From: Rothia mucilaginosa
Lineage (GTDB): Bacteria; Actinomycetota; Actinomycetes; Actinomycetales; Micrococcaceae
DNA length: 64,000 bases
Direction: 5' to 3'
NCBI RefSeq assembly: GCF_901875305.1
Contig: NZ_CABFLY010000007.1
Coordinates: forward strand, 1-64,000
This document shows, in pieces, positions 35,568 through 44,717 of the stretch. The notes beneath the pieces were generated by a model that saw nothing but the letters and a program-made list of their open reading frames with translations, had not been told where the DNA came from and did no database searches. The translations under genes and the position numbers were made by a program. Positions within the stretch are counted from its first letter, which is position 1, and every line of letters starts with the position of its first letter.

Positions 35568-36380
35568 CTAGGACCGCTCGGCGAGCATCGTCTCAATCGT
35601 CTGCGCCACACCGTCCTCGTGGAAGGGCGGGCAGGTGCGCCCCACCTTCGCAATGAGCGCCGGCTGACCCGAGGCCATCGCGAAGCCCTCCCCCGCCCAG
35701 CAGAGCATCTCCGCATCGTTCGGCATGTCGCCGAAGGCCATTACCTCGTGCGCCTCAATGCCGTGGCGGGCCGCGAACTTCTCCAGAATCCGGCCCTTAT
35801 TGACGTCCTTGGAACCCATCTCGACCAGGGGTTCACCCACCACGCCACGCGTGACGGCCACGAGCGATCCTACCGCCTGATGCACGCGTGCCTGCAGGAT
35901 ATCCGGGTCCATGCCGGGCACGCGGATCAGGTACTTAATGACCGGTGTGGAGCCAATACGTTCGAGTGCTTCGACGATGCTCATTTCCACCACGCGGGCG
36001 CCCTCGAGCACCTCGCCGCCCTCGTACGGGCCCTGGATGAAGACGGTATCCACAGTTTCCAGGGTGTAGGTGGCGTCGGGGAACATGGGTTCCAGCAGTT
36101 CGTGGGCGCGGGCAATCACCGCCGGGTCTGCGCCGTTGATTTCTTCCACCTCGTTCGCGCCCAGGTGGAAGACCACGGCGCCGTTGGAGCAGATAGCGTA
36201 GGAATCGAAGTCGGTCTGCTCGCGCAGCGGCGCGAGCCAGCGGCTCGGGCGGCCGGTGACGAAAACAATCTCAATTCCGGCGGCTCGGGCGGCCTCCAGG
36301 GCGCGCAGGGTGCGCGGACGGAAGCGGAAGTCGTGCCCGATGAGGGTGCCGTCCAGGTCGCTGGCGATGAGTTTAATCAT
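35568..36380 (-). CDS. Cof-type HAD-superfamily phosphatase
   Basis: 270 residues of the HAD IIB (Cof) class. Motif I DLDGTLIG (Asp8, Asp10), motif II VTGRPS near 42, the lysine motif NKGRIL near 190 and motif IV AFGDMPNDAEML near 213 are all present. Such enzymes remove phosphate from sugar phosphates or cofactors such as FMN and PLP. The substrate cannot be told. It is the last gene of a minus-strand run (sugar kinase, PEBP protein, this one), 61 bp after the PEBP gene. Confidence 0.92.
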   Translation of the reverse strand: MIKLIASDLDGTLIGHDFRFRPRTLRALEAARAAGIEIVFVTGRPSRWLAPLREQTDFDSYAICSNGAVVFHLGANEVEEINGADPAVIARAHELLEPMFPDATYTLETVDTVFIQGPYEGGEVLEGARVVEMSIVEALERIGSTPVIKYLIRVPGMDPDILQARVHQAVGSLVAVTRGVVGEPLVEMGSKDVNKGRILEKFAARHGIEAHEVMAFGDMPNDAEMLCWAGEGFAMASGQPALIAKVGRTCPPFHEDGVAQTIETMLAERS

Positions 36381-36441
36381 GCGGTCTGTTGCCTTCGGTT
36401 GATGGAATCGAGAGTGATGTGCGGAAGCGTCACGGCGGAGG

Positions 36442-36987
36442 CTACTCGGCTGGTTCCGCGTAGGTGACGGTCAGGAACGCGCGGCCCAGACCGTGACCGA
36501 GCAGGTTAAAGTTCACGACGGCGGGGGTGGCATTCTCGTCAATGTCGAGCTTCTCCACGTCTACTGCGGTGACGCAGAAGATGTAGCGGTGCGGGCCGTG
36601 GCCAGCCGGAGGCGCGGCCCCCAGGAAGCCCGCCACGCCGGCGTCGTTGCGGTGCGTCAGGGCGCCGGCGGGGGCATCCGCACCGGCGTCGATGCTGGTC
36701 ACCTCGGCGGGAATGTTGGAGAGGGTCCAGTGCCAGAAGCCGCTGGGGACCGGCGCATCCGGGTCGAAGCAGGTCAGCACGAAGGACTTGGTGCCTTCGG
36801 GGAAGCCGCTCCAGGACAGTTGCGGGGAGCGGTCCTGGCCGCCGGGTACACCGAAGAGGGCTGAGCGCATCCATTCGGGGGCGGTGCCGCCGTCTTGAAT
36901 GTCGGTGGAGGTCAGGGTGAATTCGGGCAGTTCGGGCAGACCGGCGTAGGGTTCGCGGGGCAGGGGTGCGGAGCCAATGGAGCTCAT
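36442..36987 (-). CDS. YbhB/YbcL-type phosphatidylethanolamine-binding protein (PEBP)
   Basis: 181 residues of the PEBP fold. The bacterial signature SPQLSWSGFPEGTKSFVLTC (about 54-73) with DPDAP (ligand-pocket aspartates) and the GPHRYIFCV motif near 131 are visible. E. coli YbhB is cytosolic and of unknown role. No signal peptide is present. AAGGAG precedes the ATG. Confidence 0.9.
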   Translation of the reverse strand: MSSIGSAPLPREPYAGLPELPEFTLTSTDIQDGGTAPEWMRSALFGVPGGQDRSPQLSWSGFPEGTKSFVLTCFDPDAPVPSGFWHWTLSNIPAEVTSIDAGADAPAGALTHRNDAGVAGFLGAAPPAGHGPHRYIFCVTAVDVEKLDIDENATPAVVNFNLLGHGLGRAFLTVTYAEPAE

Positions 36988-37100
36988 GGTTCTCCTTGTG
37001 TTTTCTCGTGATGGTTGGGTTAATTTTTCACGGGGTAGGGGCCGTGTATATGACGATGCCGGCGGATAGGGTGAGCTATCCGCTGGCTGTGCGTTATTTT

Positions 37101-38036
37101 TTAGCCGTTTAGAACGGCGTCGAGTTCCTCGCGGGTGGGCGGGTTAGCGCCCGCGCGGGAAACGGTGATGCCGGCTGCGGTTGCGGAGAAACGTAGCAGG
37201 TCGGCGATGTCTTCGGCGGTTAGCGCGGCAACCTTGGCACGGGCCTCGGGGCCGGCAATACCGCGGTCGAGTAGACCCGCAATGAGTGCCGCCATGAGGG
37301 AGTCGCCGGCACCGACGGTGTCCGCAACCTCCACGCGGTGCGCAGGCTGGCTGATGCCCTCAGGGTACTTCTTGCTGTAGGCGATGGGGCCGTCTCCACC
37401 GCGAGTGATGACCATCAGCTCGGCGCCGAGGTCCAGCCAGGCGCGGGCGGTGTCGGCGAGAGAACGGTCCGGGTAGAGCCACTGCAGGTCCTCGTCAGAG
37501 GCCTTGACGACGCTGGAGAGGGAGACGAACTTTTCGGCCCACTGTCGTGCCTGCTCCACATCGTGGATGAGGGTGGGGCGGCAGTTCGGGTCGTAGCTGA
37601 GCAGGGCACTGTCACGGGCGGCTTCGAAGGCGTCCGCGACGACCTGTGCGCCGGGTTCGAGCATGGCGGCGATGGAGCCGGTGTGTACTGCATCGGAGGT
37701 GCGGGCCAGTTCGGCCAGCTGGTCGGCGATGGCATCCAGGGCCCATTCGATATCGAATTCGTATTCTGCGGCGCCATCAGCACCGATGGTGGCCTGAGCG
37801 ACGGAGGTCCGCTCGGCGGTGGGTTCGAAGGGCAACTGCACTGAGGAGGCGTTCAGGTGCGCGTTGATGCTTTCACCGTAGGCGTCCGGGCCGTAGTGGC
37901 CGACGAAGTTGGTGGGGTGGCCGAGGCGACGCGCGCCGACGGCGACGTTCATGGGCGATCCGCCGGGGTAGGCGCGGGTTTCGCCGTCGTGCTGGTGGAC
38001 GACATCTACGAGTGCTTCACCGATTACAGTCAACAT
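37101..38036 (-). CDS. PfkB-family sugar kinase, probably fructokinase
   Basis: 311 residues. The N-terminal GGSPMNVAVGARRLG (about 25-39) and the C-terminal signature DTVGAGDSLMAALIAGLL (about 241-258, catalytic Asp247) define the ribokinase/PfkB family. The pattern AYPGGSPMNVA fits fructokinases. No sugar transporter is adjacent. The ATG at 38036 has no Shine-Dalgarno, and TAAAAT lies seven bases upstream, again consistent with a leaderless mRNA. It leads the minus-strand run with the PEBP and HAD genes. Confidence 0.88.
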   Translation of the reverse strand: MLTVIGEALVDVVHQHDGETRAYPGGSPMNVAVGARRLGHPTNFVGHYGPDAYGESINAHLNASSVQLPFEPTAERTSVAQATIGADGAAEYEFDIEWALDAIADQLAELARTSDAVHTGSIAAMLEPGAQVVADAFEAARDSALLSYDPNCRPTLIHDVEQARQWAEKFVSLSSVVKASDEDLQWLYPDRSLADTARAWLDLGAELMVITRGGDGPIAYSKKYPEGISQPAHRVEVADTVGAGDSLMAALIAGLLDRGIAGPEARAKVAALTAEDIADLLRFSATAAGITVSRAGANPPTREELDAVLNG

Positions 38037-38326
38037 GGTTCCAATTTTACCTATGTTTTCCTGTGTCGTGGGGTGTGTTTTTGTGGGGATTTAAAGTGGT
38101 TTTGCTTTCCCTTTTGACGGGTTATGTTGGCTTGTCAGGGTGAGACTCTTCCACCCTATCCCCTTCCGTGATTTTTAGCCCGATTACCCCTAGTTTTCGC
38201 CGTTCCGGGGATTAGTACAGGTTAGACTTAAACCAGCGCCGGGCCTATGGAGGCCCGACTCCGGTATTGACGCGACAGCATCGTCGCGCCTACCCTCCAA
38301 CAACGAAGTTAGGAAGAAGGTCATAC

Positions 38327-39763
38327 GTGACGACTGCAACCACTACCTGGGTTAACCGTGAGGCCACTGCTGAGGAGCTGATTCCCCTCATTGGTAAGTT
38401 GCACCGTGAGAACGGTGTGGTGCTGAGCATCCACGGCCGTAGCCTGGTGAACAAGTCTGTCATTGAGTTGCTGAAGCTGCACGATTTCGTATCTCACATC
38501 GATGGTGCGCCCCTGAACCCTGCACATTCCCTGGAGCTGGTGCGTGCTCTGACTGAGCTGAACCTGGGGGCATGCTCGGTTAACATTGCCGCCCTGCACA
38601 AGGCTCACCGTGAGGCTGGCTCCCCCGAGCTGACCATGTGGTTACCCGAGCAGCTGGGTGCCTCCGTGAACCGCCAGGGTGACCAGCCGAAGGAGCAGGA
38701 TGTTGTGCTGTACGGCTTCGGTCGTATTGGTCGTCTTCTGGCTCGTATTCTGCTGGAGCGTTCCTCCTCGCCGCTGGGTTCTGGCCTGAACCTGCGTGCT
38801 GTGGTGGTGCGTAAGAACGGCGATAAGGACCTGGTGAAGCGTGCGTCCCTGCTGGAGCGCGACTCGGTTCACGGCCCCTTCAAGGGCGTTATTGAGGTGG
38901 ATGAAGAGAACAGCACCATCATCGCTAACGGCGTTCCGGTTCGCTTCATTTACTCCTCCGACCCGGCCACCGTCGATTACACCGAGTACGGCATTAAGGA
39001 TGCCCTGCTGGTGGACAACACCGGCCGCTGGCGTGATGTCCCGGGCCTGGAGCAGCACCTGAACCGTCCGGGTATTTCCCGTGTTCTGCTGACGGCTCCC
39101 GGTAAGGGCGACATGAAGAACATCGTGTTCGGTGTGAACGACAACATCATCACTGATGAGGATAAGATCCTCTCGGCAGCATCCTGCACCACTAACGCGA
39201 TTACTCCGGCGCTGAAGGTTCTGGATGACGCATACGGTGTGGAGCGCGGCCACGTTGAGACCGTTCACGCGTTCACCAACGATCAGAACCTGATTGACAA
39301 CTTCCACAAGGGTGACCGCCGCGGCCGCTCCGCCGTGCTGAACATGGTGATTACCGAGACCGGTGCGGCAAAGGCTGTTTCGAAGGCTCTGCCGCAGCTG
39401 GAGGGTAAGCTGACCGGTAACGCTATCCGCGTTCCCACCCCGGATGTCTCCATGGCAATCCTGAACGTGAAGCTGACCAAGCCCGCAGGTTCCGCTGAGG
39501 AACTGAACGAGCTGTTCCTCCGTGAGTCCATTGACGGTGCTCTGCGCCGCCAGGTGGGTTACTCAGACTCCCCCGAGGCGGTTTCCACCGACTTCGTGGG
39601 TTCCCGCACCGCAGGTGTTGTGGACTCGCTGGCTACCGTAGTGACCGATGACTCCGCGATTGTCTACGTCTGGTACGACAACGAGTTCGGTTACTCCTGC
39701 CAGGTGATTCGCGTTCTGGAGCGCATGGGCGGCTACGACGTCCCCTCCTACCCCGCGAAGTAG
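38327..39763 (+). CDS. gap: Glyceraldehyde-3-phosphate dehydrogenase, long form
   Basis: 478 residues from a GTG at 38327, preceded by AGGAAGAAGG. Residues about 1-125 are a helical extension (LIPLIGKLHRENGVV, ELLKLHDFVSHID) found in the long GAPDH type of corynebacteria and relatives. The NAD-binding domain starts with VVLYGFGRIGR. The active-site Cys287 is in SAASCTTNAI. In corynebacteria the long enzyme (GapB/GapX) serves gluconeogenesis with NADP. Whether that holds here is inference. pgk and tpi are not adjacent. Confidence 0.92.
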   Translation: MTTATTTWVNREATAEELIPLIGKLHRENGVVLSIHGRSLVNKSVIELLKLHDFVSHIDGAPLNPAHSLELVRALTELNLGACSVNIAALHKAHREAGSPELTMWLPEQLGASVNRQGDQPKEQDVVLYGFGRIGRLLARILLERSSSPLGSGLNLRAVVVRKNGDKDLVKRASLLERDSVHGPFKGVIEVDEENSTIIANGVPVRFIYSSDPATVDYTEYGIKDALLVDNTGRWRDVPGLEQHLNRPGISRVLLTAPGKGDMKNIVFGVNDNIITDEDKILSAASCTTNAITPALKVLDDAYGVERGHVETVHAFTNDQNLIDNFHKGDRRGRSAVLNMVITETGAAKAVSKALPQLEGKLTGNAIRVPTPDVSMAILNVKLTKPAGSAEELNELFLRESIDGALRRQVGYSDSPEAVSTDFVGSRTAGVVDSLATVVTDDSAIVYVWYDNEFGYSCQVIRVLERMGGYDVPSYPAK

Positions 39764-39794
39764 GTTACCCCCGCTCATCTAACACGCATATAAC

Positions 39795-39842
39795 AAACCC
39801 ACCGGTGTATATAGCTTATTGACTACATACACCGGTGGGTTT
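39795..39842. terminator. Bidirectional terminator between gap and the pel operon
   Basis: A perfect 16-base stem (AAACCCACCGGTGTAT with its complement) around a 16-base loop, with T-rich flanks on both strands. Confidence 0.85.
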
Positions 39843-39866
39843 CGTTTTAGAATTTCGGCCCGTCAT

Positions 39867-41060
39867 CTAGCGGCGGCGCAACACCAAGCCACGGTGGCCA
39901 GCCAACTTGATGGTAGTGGGTACCGAAACACCCTTCGCATCAATCATCCCGGCTGGGACCGTCACAGATACCTCCCGATCGCCAGTATTCAGCGCAGCCC
40001 AGCCACGCGTAAACGTGCGGGTCTGCACAGTTCCCTGAACCACAATGCCACCCGCAGCATCCCCCAAATCAAAGGCAAGCTCGGGGGCGTGCGGGAGCTC
40101 ATCGTAGGCGTCATGGTGGGTCGCACTAATACCGGTGAAAGTTCCCCCACCAAAAACCCAGAAACCAGCCAGGCCATAGAGGAAATTCTCATCAGTGCCA
40201 GTCAAAGGTGACCTCCGGCCGCTCAGCGGAGTACGCAGAATCGTCACCTTCTTCTGCGTGGAGGCACCGCGCTTCAGACCGGTGAGGTACACCCCGAGCG
40301 ACACATCACCCTCAGAACCACGCGCAATATCGCGGCCCTGCATCACAGCATAGGGCGAAGCCAGGTAATCATTCGGGCCCCAGCCAAGCCACACCTCCTC
40401 AAATCCGCCACCGTAGGCGCTGTGGTGCTCCCACTTGCCCCAGCGCAGGCGCGACTCAGCAATATTGGGCACCAAAATCTTGCCGATACCGTTCAGCTCA
40501 GCACCAGCAGAAGCCACCAGGCGATCCAAACCATCACGAACCGTAGTCATGGACGGTACACCCTGAATGGGCAGATTCAAGCCGTAGTAGTCGTTCTCCA
40601 CGTCGTTATCACCCATGACCCCGTCGAAGGGTGAGTTACGCATTTCACGCACCACCGAATCCACCCAGTACCAGCGGTAGCCGGGGTTCCACACCTGCAT
40701 CTGATAGTGCTTGGAATAGCCCTTCCACTCGATGCGGTCACCGTTGAGGCGGTGCGCAAAGAAGTCCTTACCGGAATTCGCCAGCGAGACAGCCTGCGCG
40801 AAGGACAACCCCGAAGAGTAGATAGGACCCGGCTCATAGGAGCGGGTGGAGGACAGGCACTTATAAGCCAAAACCACCATCTGCGGGGCATGTTTCTTGA
40901 GGTAGCGGGCCGCATCCAGCTCCCAGGGCTGCAGAATCGCAACAGAGTAATTCTTAATAGCGAAATCGAGCTGCTGCCGAGTAATGGGTTTGCCGCCGTA
41001 GCGAACCCACGCGCCGAACTTCCCGGGGCCGCCGAGTCGTTCAAACTTACTCGTGGCCAT
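39867..41060 (-). CDS. Putative glycoside hydrolase (GHL15-like TIM barrel) of the pel operon
   Basis: 397 residues from ATG 41060, which overlaps the end of pelF by 14 bases. The region about 12-245 reads like an alpha-amylase-superfamily barrel (FAIKNYSVAILQPWELDAAR, MVVLAYK, FDGVMGDND with candidate acidic residues near 165-168). This is the pattern of the hypothetical glycosyl hydrolase family GHL15 and distantly GH114. A C-terminal beta domain follows (VQTRTFTRGWAALN...). No signal peptide is visible at this start, so its location is uncertain. In Pel systems PelA carries a GH114-like hydrolase; this protein could play a similar trimming role. Confidence 0.65.
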   Translation of the reverse strand: MATSKFERLGGPGKFGAWVRYGGKPITRQQLDFAIKNYSVAILQPWELDAARYLKKHAPQMVVLAYKCLSSTRSYEPGPIYSSGLSFAQAVSLANSGKDFFAHRLNGDRIEWKGYSKHYQMQVWNPGYRWYWVDSVVREMRNSPFDGVMGDNDVENDYYGLNLPIQGVPSMTTVRDGLDRLVASAGAELNGIGKILVPNIAESRLRWGKWEHHSAYGGGFEEVWLGWGPNDYLASPYAVMQGRDIARGSEGDVSLGVYLTGLKRGASTQKKVTILRTPLSGRRSPLTGTDENFLYGLAGFWVFGGGTFTGISATHHDAYDELPHAPELAFDLGDAAGGIVVQGTVQTRTFTRGWAALNTGDREVSVTVPAGMIDAKGVSVPTTIKLAGHRGLVLRRR

Positions 41061-42765
41061 CGTACTCCGGAGAGAACTCGGGGTCACGCGGAGGCATCTT
41101 ACCCAGCTCACGGTAAATGGCGTTGTAACGGTCCATCACCAGGCGCAGCTGGAAGAAGCTCACGATACGGTCATAGGCGTTCACGCAGTAGCGTTCGTAA
41201 ATGCTGGGCTCTTCCATGATGGTGCGCAGAGCGGCCGCGAAGCCCTCAATATCACCCGGGATGGTGAGGATGCCGCAGTTACCAATCTCGTGACCGTCGG
41301 GGGCGACCAGCACATCGTCAATCAGCTGCGACATACCACCCACGTCGGTGCTGACCAGCGGCACGGAGGCGGCCATCGCCTCCAGGGCCACAATGGGCTG
41401 GCCCTCGTTGTAGCTGGGCATGAGCAGCAGGTCGAAACGGTCCAGCATGGCGCGCACGTTCACAGTTCCGTGGAAGGTGATGTACTCGCCCATGTTGAGC
41501 TCGTCAATGGTGCGCAGGCACAGCTCGTAGTACTCGGGCAGATGATCCTTGGGGCCGAGCACATCCAGGTGGAAGTTCACGAGGCCCTGGTCGCGTAGCA
41601 CTGCGAGGGAGCGAATCAGGTCGGTGAGGCCCTTAATGGGCACCACACGGGCGATAAATACGAAGCGCCACACGTGACCGCGTCCCTCAGCGAGGATGCG
41701 CGCACGGGCCGCCTGGCGGGCGTAGTAGGCCTCGGCAACGGACTCGATGAGCATACCGTTGGGCAGGATGATGGCGCGGTCCTTCTCACCCTCGTTCATC
41801 TGGTCGATAGGTGCGCCAATGCCGCGTGCCTCTTCCAGCGCCTTGGGGTACAGGTAGGTGGCCATGTCGGCGCTCGGGTAGCAGAAGCGGCCCGTCTCAA
41901 GGAACCAGACGGACCAGGCTCGCTCGTCAAGGGTGACGGGGCCCAGGCCGGGGTGCTCGCGCTCCTCAGCGAGGAAGGCGTAGTCGGTGGTAATCGGCTT
42001 CGCCATGTTGCGCTCAAGCTTGGTGTTGATGGTGTCGCGAATGTACAGGTTGTGCTCGGTCAGCAGGAAGCTGGTGCCGTGATCACGGGCCGCGGCGGCG
42101 GCAATGAGGGCCGCATAGCCGGTAGTGTGGGCGTGGTACACGCGGGCGTGGGGCATCCGCTCGTGTAGCAGCGCGAAGAGGATGGAGACGAAGTCGCGCA
42201 CCTTCCAGAAAAGCTCACCGAAGGGAACCTCGCTGAAGAACCCGAGGTTGGCGATAACCTGCATGAACTCGCGGGTGCCGAAGAGTCCAAAAAGGTTATA
42301 GGTGCGGGTAGCGGGGTTGATGCCCTCGTCGTAGAGCTTCCAGAGGGGGTTGACGTCGCCGGCAATGAGCGCGTTGAAACCCTGAATCAGTCGATCAGCC
42401 AGCTCACGACGCTGCGGCATCTTCATGTGCAGGTTATCGGGGTCGCATTCGGCGGCAAAGGCGGCACGGTTGACGTCGAGGCTCAGGTAAATCACCTTGA
42501 CCCACTTAACGTTTTTGGGCATGCCGTAGAGGTCCTCATGCGGCGAGTTCTTATCCCACGCGATGTGGATAATGCCGAAGGAGAGATCAGGGTTCTCAGA
42601 GACGATATCGTGCACCACCGCGGAGACGCCACCCTTGAGGTAGGGGTAGGTGGACTCCATGATGATGGCAACATCGACATCCGGGTATTCGGGGTCGGTA
42701 TAGTGCTCCCCGGGCTCCGGAAGCTGTAGAGGAGCATAGTGGTTTCGGTACATCTGTTCAGTCAT
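41047..42765 (-). CDS. pelF: PelF-like GT4 glycosyltransferase
   Basis: 572 residues. The N-terminal DVAIIMESTYPYLKGGVSAV (about 30-49) is the hallmark of PelF, the cytosolic glycosyltransferase of the Pel exopolysaccharide pathway. The GT4 C-terminal domain shows FIARVVPIKG (about 371-380), a GPKDHLPEYY stretch and the EGQPIVALEAMA nucleotide-sugar motif (about 458-469). PelF polymerises a GalNAc/GlcNAc-rich chain from UDP-sugars in Pseudomonas. It stands between pelG and a hydrolase gene in one transcription unit. Confidence 0.88.
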   Translation of the reverse strand: MTEQMYRNHYAPLQLPEPGEHYTDPEYPDVDVAIIMESTYPYLKGGVSAVVHDIVSENPDLSFGIIHIAWDKNSPHEDLYGMPKNVKWVKVIYLSLDVNRAAFAAECDPDNLHMKMPQRRELADRLIQGFNALIAGDVNPLWKLYDEGINPATRTYNLFGLFGTREFMQVIANLGFFSEVPFGELFWKVRDFVSILFALLHERMPHARVYHAHTTGYAALIAAAAARDHGTSFLLTEHNLYIRDTINTKLERNMAKPITTDYAFLAEEREHPGLGPVTLDERAWSVWFLETGRFCYPSADMATYLYPKALEEARGIGAPIDQMNEGEKDRAIILPNGMLIESVAEAYYARQAARARILAEGRGHVWRFVFIARVVPIKGLTDLIRSLAVLRDQGLVNFHLDVLGPKDHLPEYYELCLRTIDELNMGEYITFHGTVNVRAMLDRFDLLLMPSYNEGQPIVALEAMAASVPLVSTDVGGMSQLIDDVLVAPDGHEIGNCGILTIPGDIEGFAAALRTIMEEPSIYERYCVNAYDRIVSFFQLRLVMDRYNAIYRELGKMPPRDPEFSPEYDGHE

Positions 42766-42808
42766 TGGTTGTGTCTTTCGCGGACCGTGCTACGTGGTGT
42801 GTTCTCGG

Positions 42809-42840
42809 CCGGGCCCGCAGAGCGGTATCTGCGGGCCCGG
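42809..42840 (-). other. Intercistronic hairpin between pelG and pelF
   Basis: A perfect 13-base GC stem (CCGGGCCCGCAGA / TCTGCGGGCCCGG) with a 6-base loop in the 89-bp gap. No U run follows, so it is more likely an mRNA-stability or attenuation element than a terminator. Confidence 0.65.
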
Positions 42841-42854
42841 CATGCGGGCAGGCG

Positions 42855-44210
42855 TTACCAGGCGAGGGCGCGGCGCCAGAAGAGAGAGTATTCGGGTGAT
42901 TGCCAAGCCTGACGGTACACCCGGTAGCAGGCGTACGCAAGGACCGCCTCGCCCACGATGATGGGTAGGTATCCGGTCTCGTTCGGCAGAATTGCGAAGC
43001 AGATGATGAGCAAGATGAGGTGCGCTGCGGAGAGCACCTGCACGGTCTTGAACATCGTCATGTACTCAATCTGGTAGATGAGCAGGGCGATAGCCACGAA
43101 GAGGAACGCGACGACCAGACCCATCAACGCCAGCGGGAAGGAATCCGGCATAAAGATGAACATCAGAATACCGGTAATGATGCCGCTACCGATATAGACG
43201 AACAGGGAGTTGCGGATCGAACGGTCGGAGGTGCGGGTAGCCTTGTGCGCCTCTTCTCGAACACGGTTGTAGGGCAGGCGTTCGAACACGGTCCACAGGT
43301 ACTGAATCGCATCGTTGACGCGGTCGGCCTCCACCACGAAGAAGTAGTTGTAGGCAATCACACAGGGGATGAGGCTCATGTAAATCGCCACGACGTTAAT
43401 CTCACCGGCGGTGGCCAAAAAGAGCATGTACTTATCCGCCCAGATAATGGAGCCGGTCAGGAAGCCACGCAGAGCATCCGTAGCAACGTCCTTCAGCGGA
43501 ATATGCGCAAAGTGGAAAAGATACACGAAGTTCTTACCCAAGCCGACCAGCAGGATAAGCGAACCAACAAGCGGCGGCAGGAACCACACGATGGGGAAGA
43601 AGTACAGCGCCAAGGTATAGCCGAGCCAGGCAATGAACCAGATGATGCGGTTCTTCGCAAGGTTAGGAATCACCAGCAGCTGCGCGAAGGCAATGTTGAG
43701 TACGCCGAGTACGAAGAAGGCACCGATGGCAGTCGCGTTCCACTTCAGCACAAGGGCAACAGGAATAACAAAGAGCACCACCAGCGGCATGGTCACGAAG
43801 AAGAGGTAAATCCAGTTGCGGCTAAACGCGGCCAGGTCGCTAATGTCCTGGAACTGGGGTTCATCCAAACGCGCGCGGGTAGCCCTCGCCTCAGCACGCT
43901 TGAGCTGATTCTCGAGAGTCTCAGCCTGGATGCGCAGGCCTTCGCGGGCGTCCGCGATCTTCTTGTGTTCCATCTGAATTGCTCGATAGAGCGGCAGACA
44001 GGCAGCCTGGCTAAGCCAGGGCACGGTGATGGATGCAGCCAGAATCACCTGAATCAGGGGCACACCATCCAGGTTGTACCGGTTGATGGTGGGCGTGACG
44101 ATGGGGAAGACGGTGGTCAGTAGCGCGACCGGGGAGACGTATAGCAGAAAGTTGATAAGGAGGCGCCACGCGCTGGTGTGCTGCCCCTCGCTACCGTGGT
44201 TGGTGGACAA
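42855..44210 (-). CDS. pelG: PelG-like polysaccharide membrane transporter
   Basis: 451 residues with about twelve hydrophobic helices. A charged cytosolic segment lies near residues 75-115. LTGSIIWADKYMLF near 250 resembles the conserved IWxDKW-type motif of PelG, the MOP/Wzx-like inner-membrane component of the Pel pathway. The start is a TTG at 44210 with GAAAG nine bases upstream; no better start was seen, so the first residues are tentative. It heads the pelG-pelF-hydrolase operon. PelD, PelE, PelB and PelC homologues are not in the window. Confidence 0.85.
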   Translation of the reverse strand: MSTNHGSEGQHTSAWRLLINFLLYVSPVALLTTVFPIVTPTINRYNLDGVPLIQVILAASITVPWLSQAACLPLYRAIQMEHKKIADAREGLRIQAETLENQLKRAEARATRARLDEPQFQDISDLAAFSRNWIYLFFVTMPLVVLFVIPVALVLKWNATAIGAFFVLGVLNIAFAQLLVIPNLAKNRIIWFIAWLGYTLALYFFPIVWFLPPLVGSLILLVGLGKNFVYLFHFAHIPLKDVATDALRGFLTGSIIWADKYMLFLATAGEINVVAIYMSLIPCVIAYNYFFVVEADRVNDAIQYLWTVFERLPYNRVREEAHKATRTSDRSIRNSLFVYIGSGIITGILMFIFMPDSFPLALMGLVVAFLFVAIALLIYQIEYMTMFKTVQVLSAAHLILLIICFAILPNETGYLPIIVGEAVLAYACYRVYRQAWQSPEYSLFWRRALAW

Positions 44211-44717
44211 CGTTGAAGACTTTCAGTCGAAAATATGGAGTATGCGGGCCCGACTCGCGTACGAGCCGGAGGTAACGTTGAGTGAATGATGGTGTCGTGC
44301 GTTATGTAGTGCACGGATGATGTCCCTCGCGGTGGCCGGTTAGGCCGTCGGATTCGCGCCGTCCATGCGTGCCGGATCAGCCGCACCCACCAGGTGGGTT
44401 TCTTCGGCTGGGCGAGCATCCAAAACATCACGTGTAGAGCCCCTCCCCTACGCCTAATTTGGCGTGGGGCTCATGTACGCAACGATGCCGCCGTCATCAA
44501 TATACTGTACGCGTCAAGCAAAATGTTGAACTTTTATTCAAGCTCGACTTGAATTTTAGGCGATTTGAAACACATTTCATCTATAAGACCATATGCCTCC
44601 TGAGGCATATACAGGGCATCCCGGCCCTTCCAGCAGGAAGGAGCCGGGATGCTCACGTGCGGTTACTGCACCAAATTCGCCGCTACATGACGGTAGGGCG
44701 CAGCTACCGCCTTGCGT
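44211..44717. other. Intergenic region before pelG and after gdh
   Basis: About 500 bp; short open frames here have no support. The inverted repeat ATTCAAG/CTTGAAT (44536-44554) sits in AT-rich DNA that probably contains the pelG promoter and could be its operator. ATATGCCTC/GAGGCATAT (44591-44610) is a second palindrome. The gdh terminator follows. Confidence 0.5.
44616..44652. terminator. Probable gdh terminator
   Basis: A 16-17-base stem (GCATCCCGGCCCTTCC with GGAAGGAGCCGGGATGC, one bulge) and an AGCA loop, 66 bp past the gdh stop codon. Confidence 0.65.

Noticed and set aside
43020-44123. A 367-codon plus-strand frame opposite pelG
   Set aside because: Glu/His/Gln-rich antisense of a hydrophobic protein; no ribosome site or motif.
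44117-44431. A 104-codon minus-strand frame upstream of pelG
   Set aside because: Overlaps the pelG start, low-complexity Pro/Arg/Thr composition, no ribosome site.
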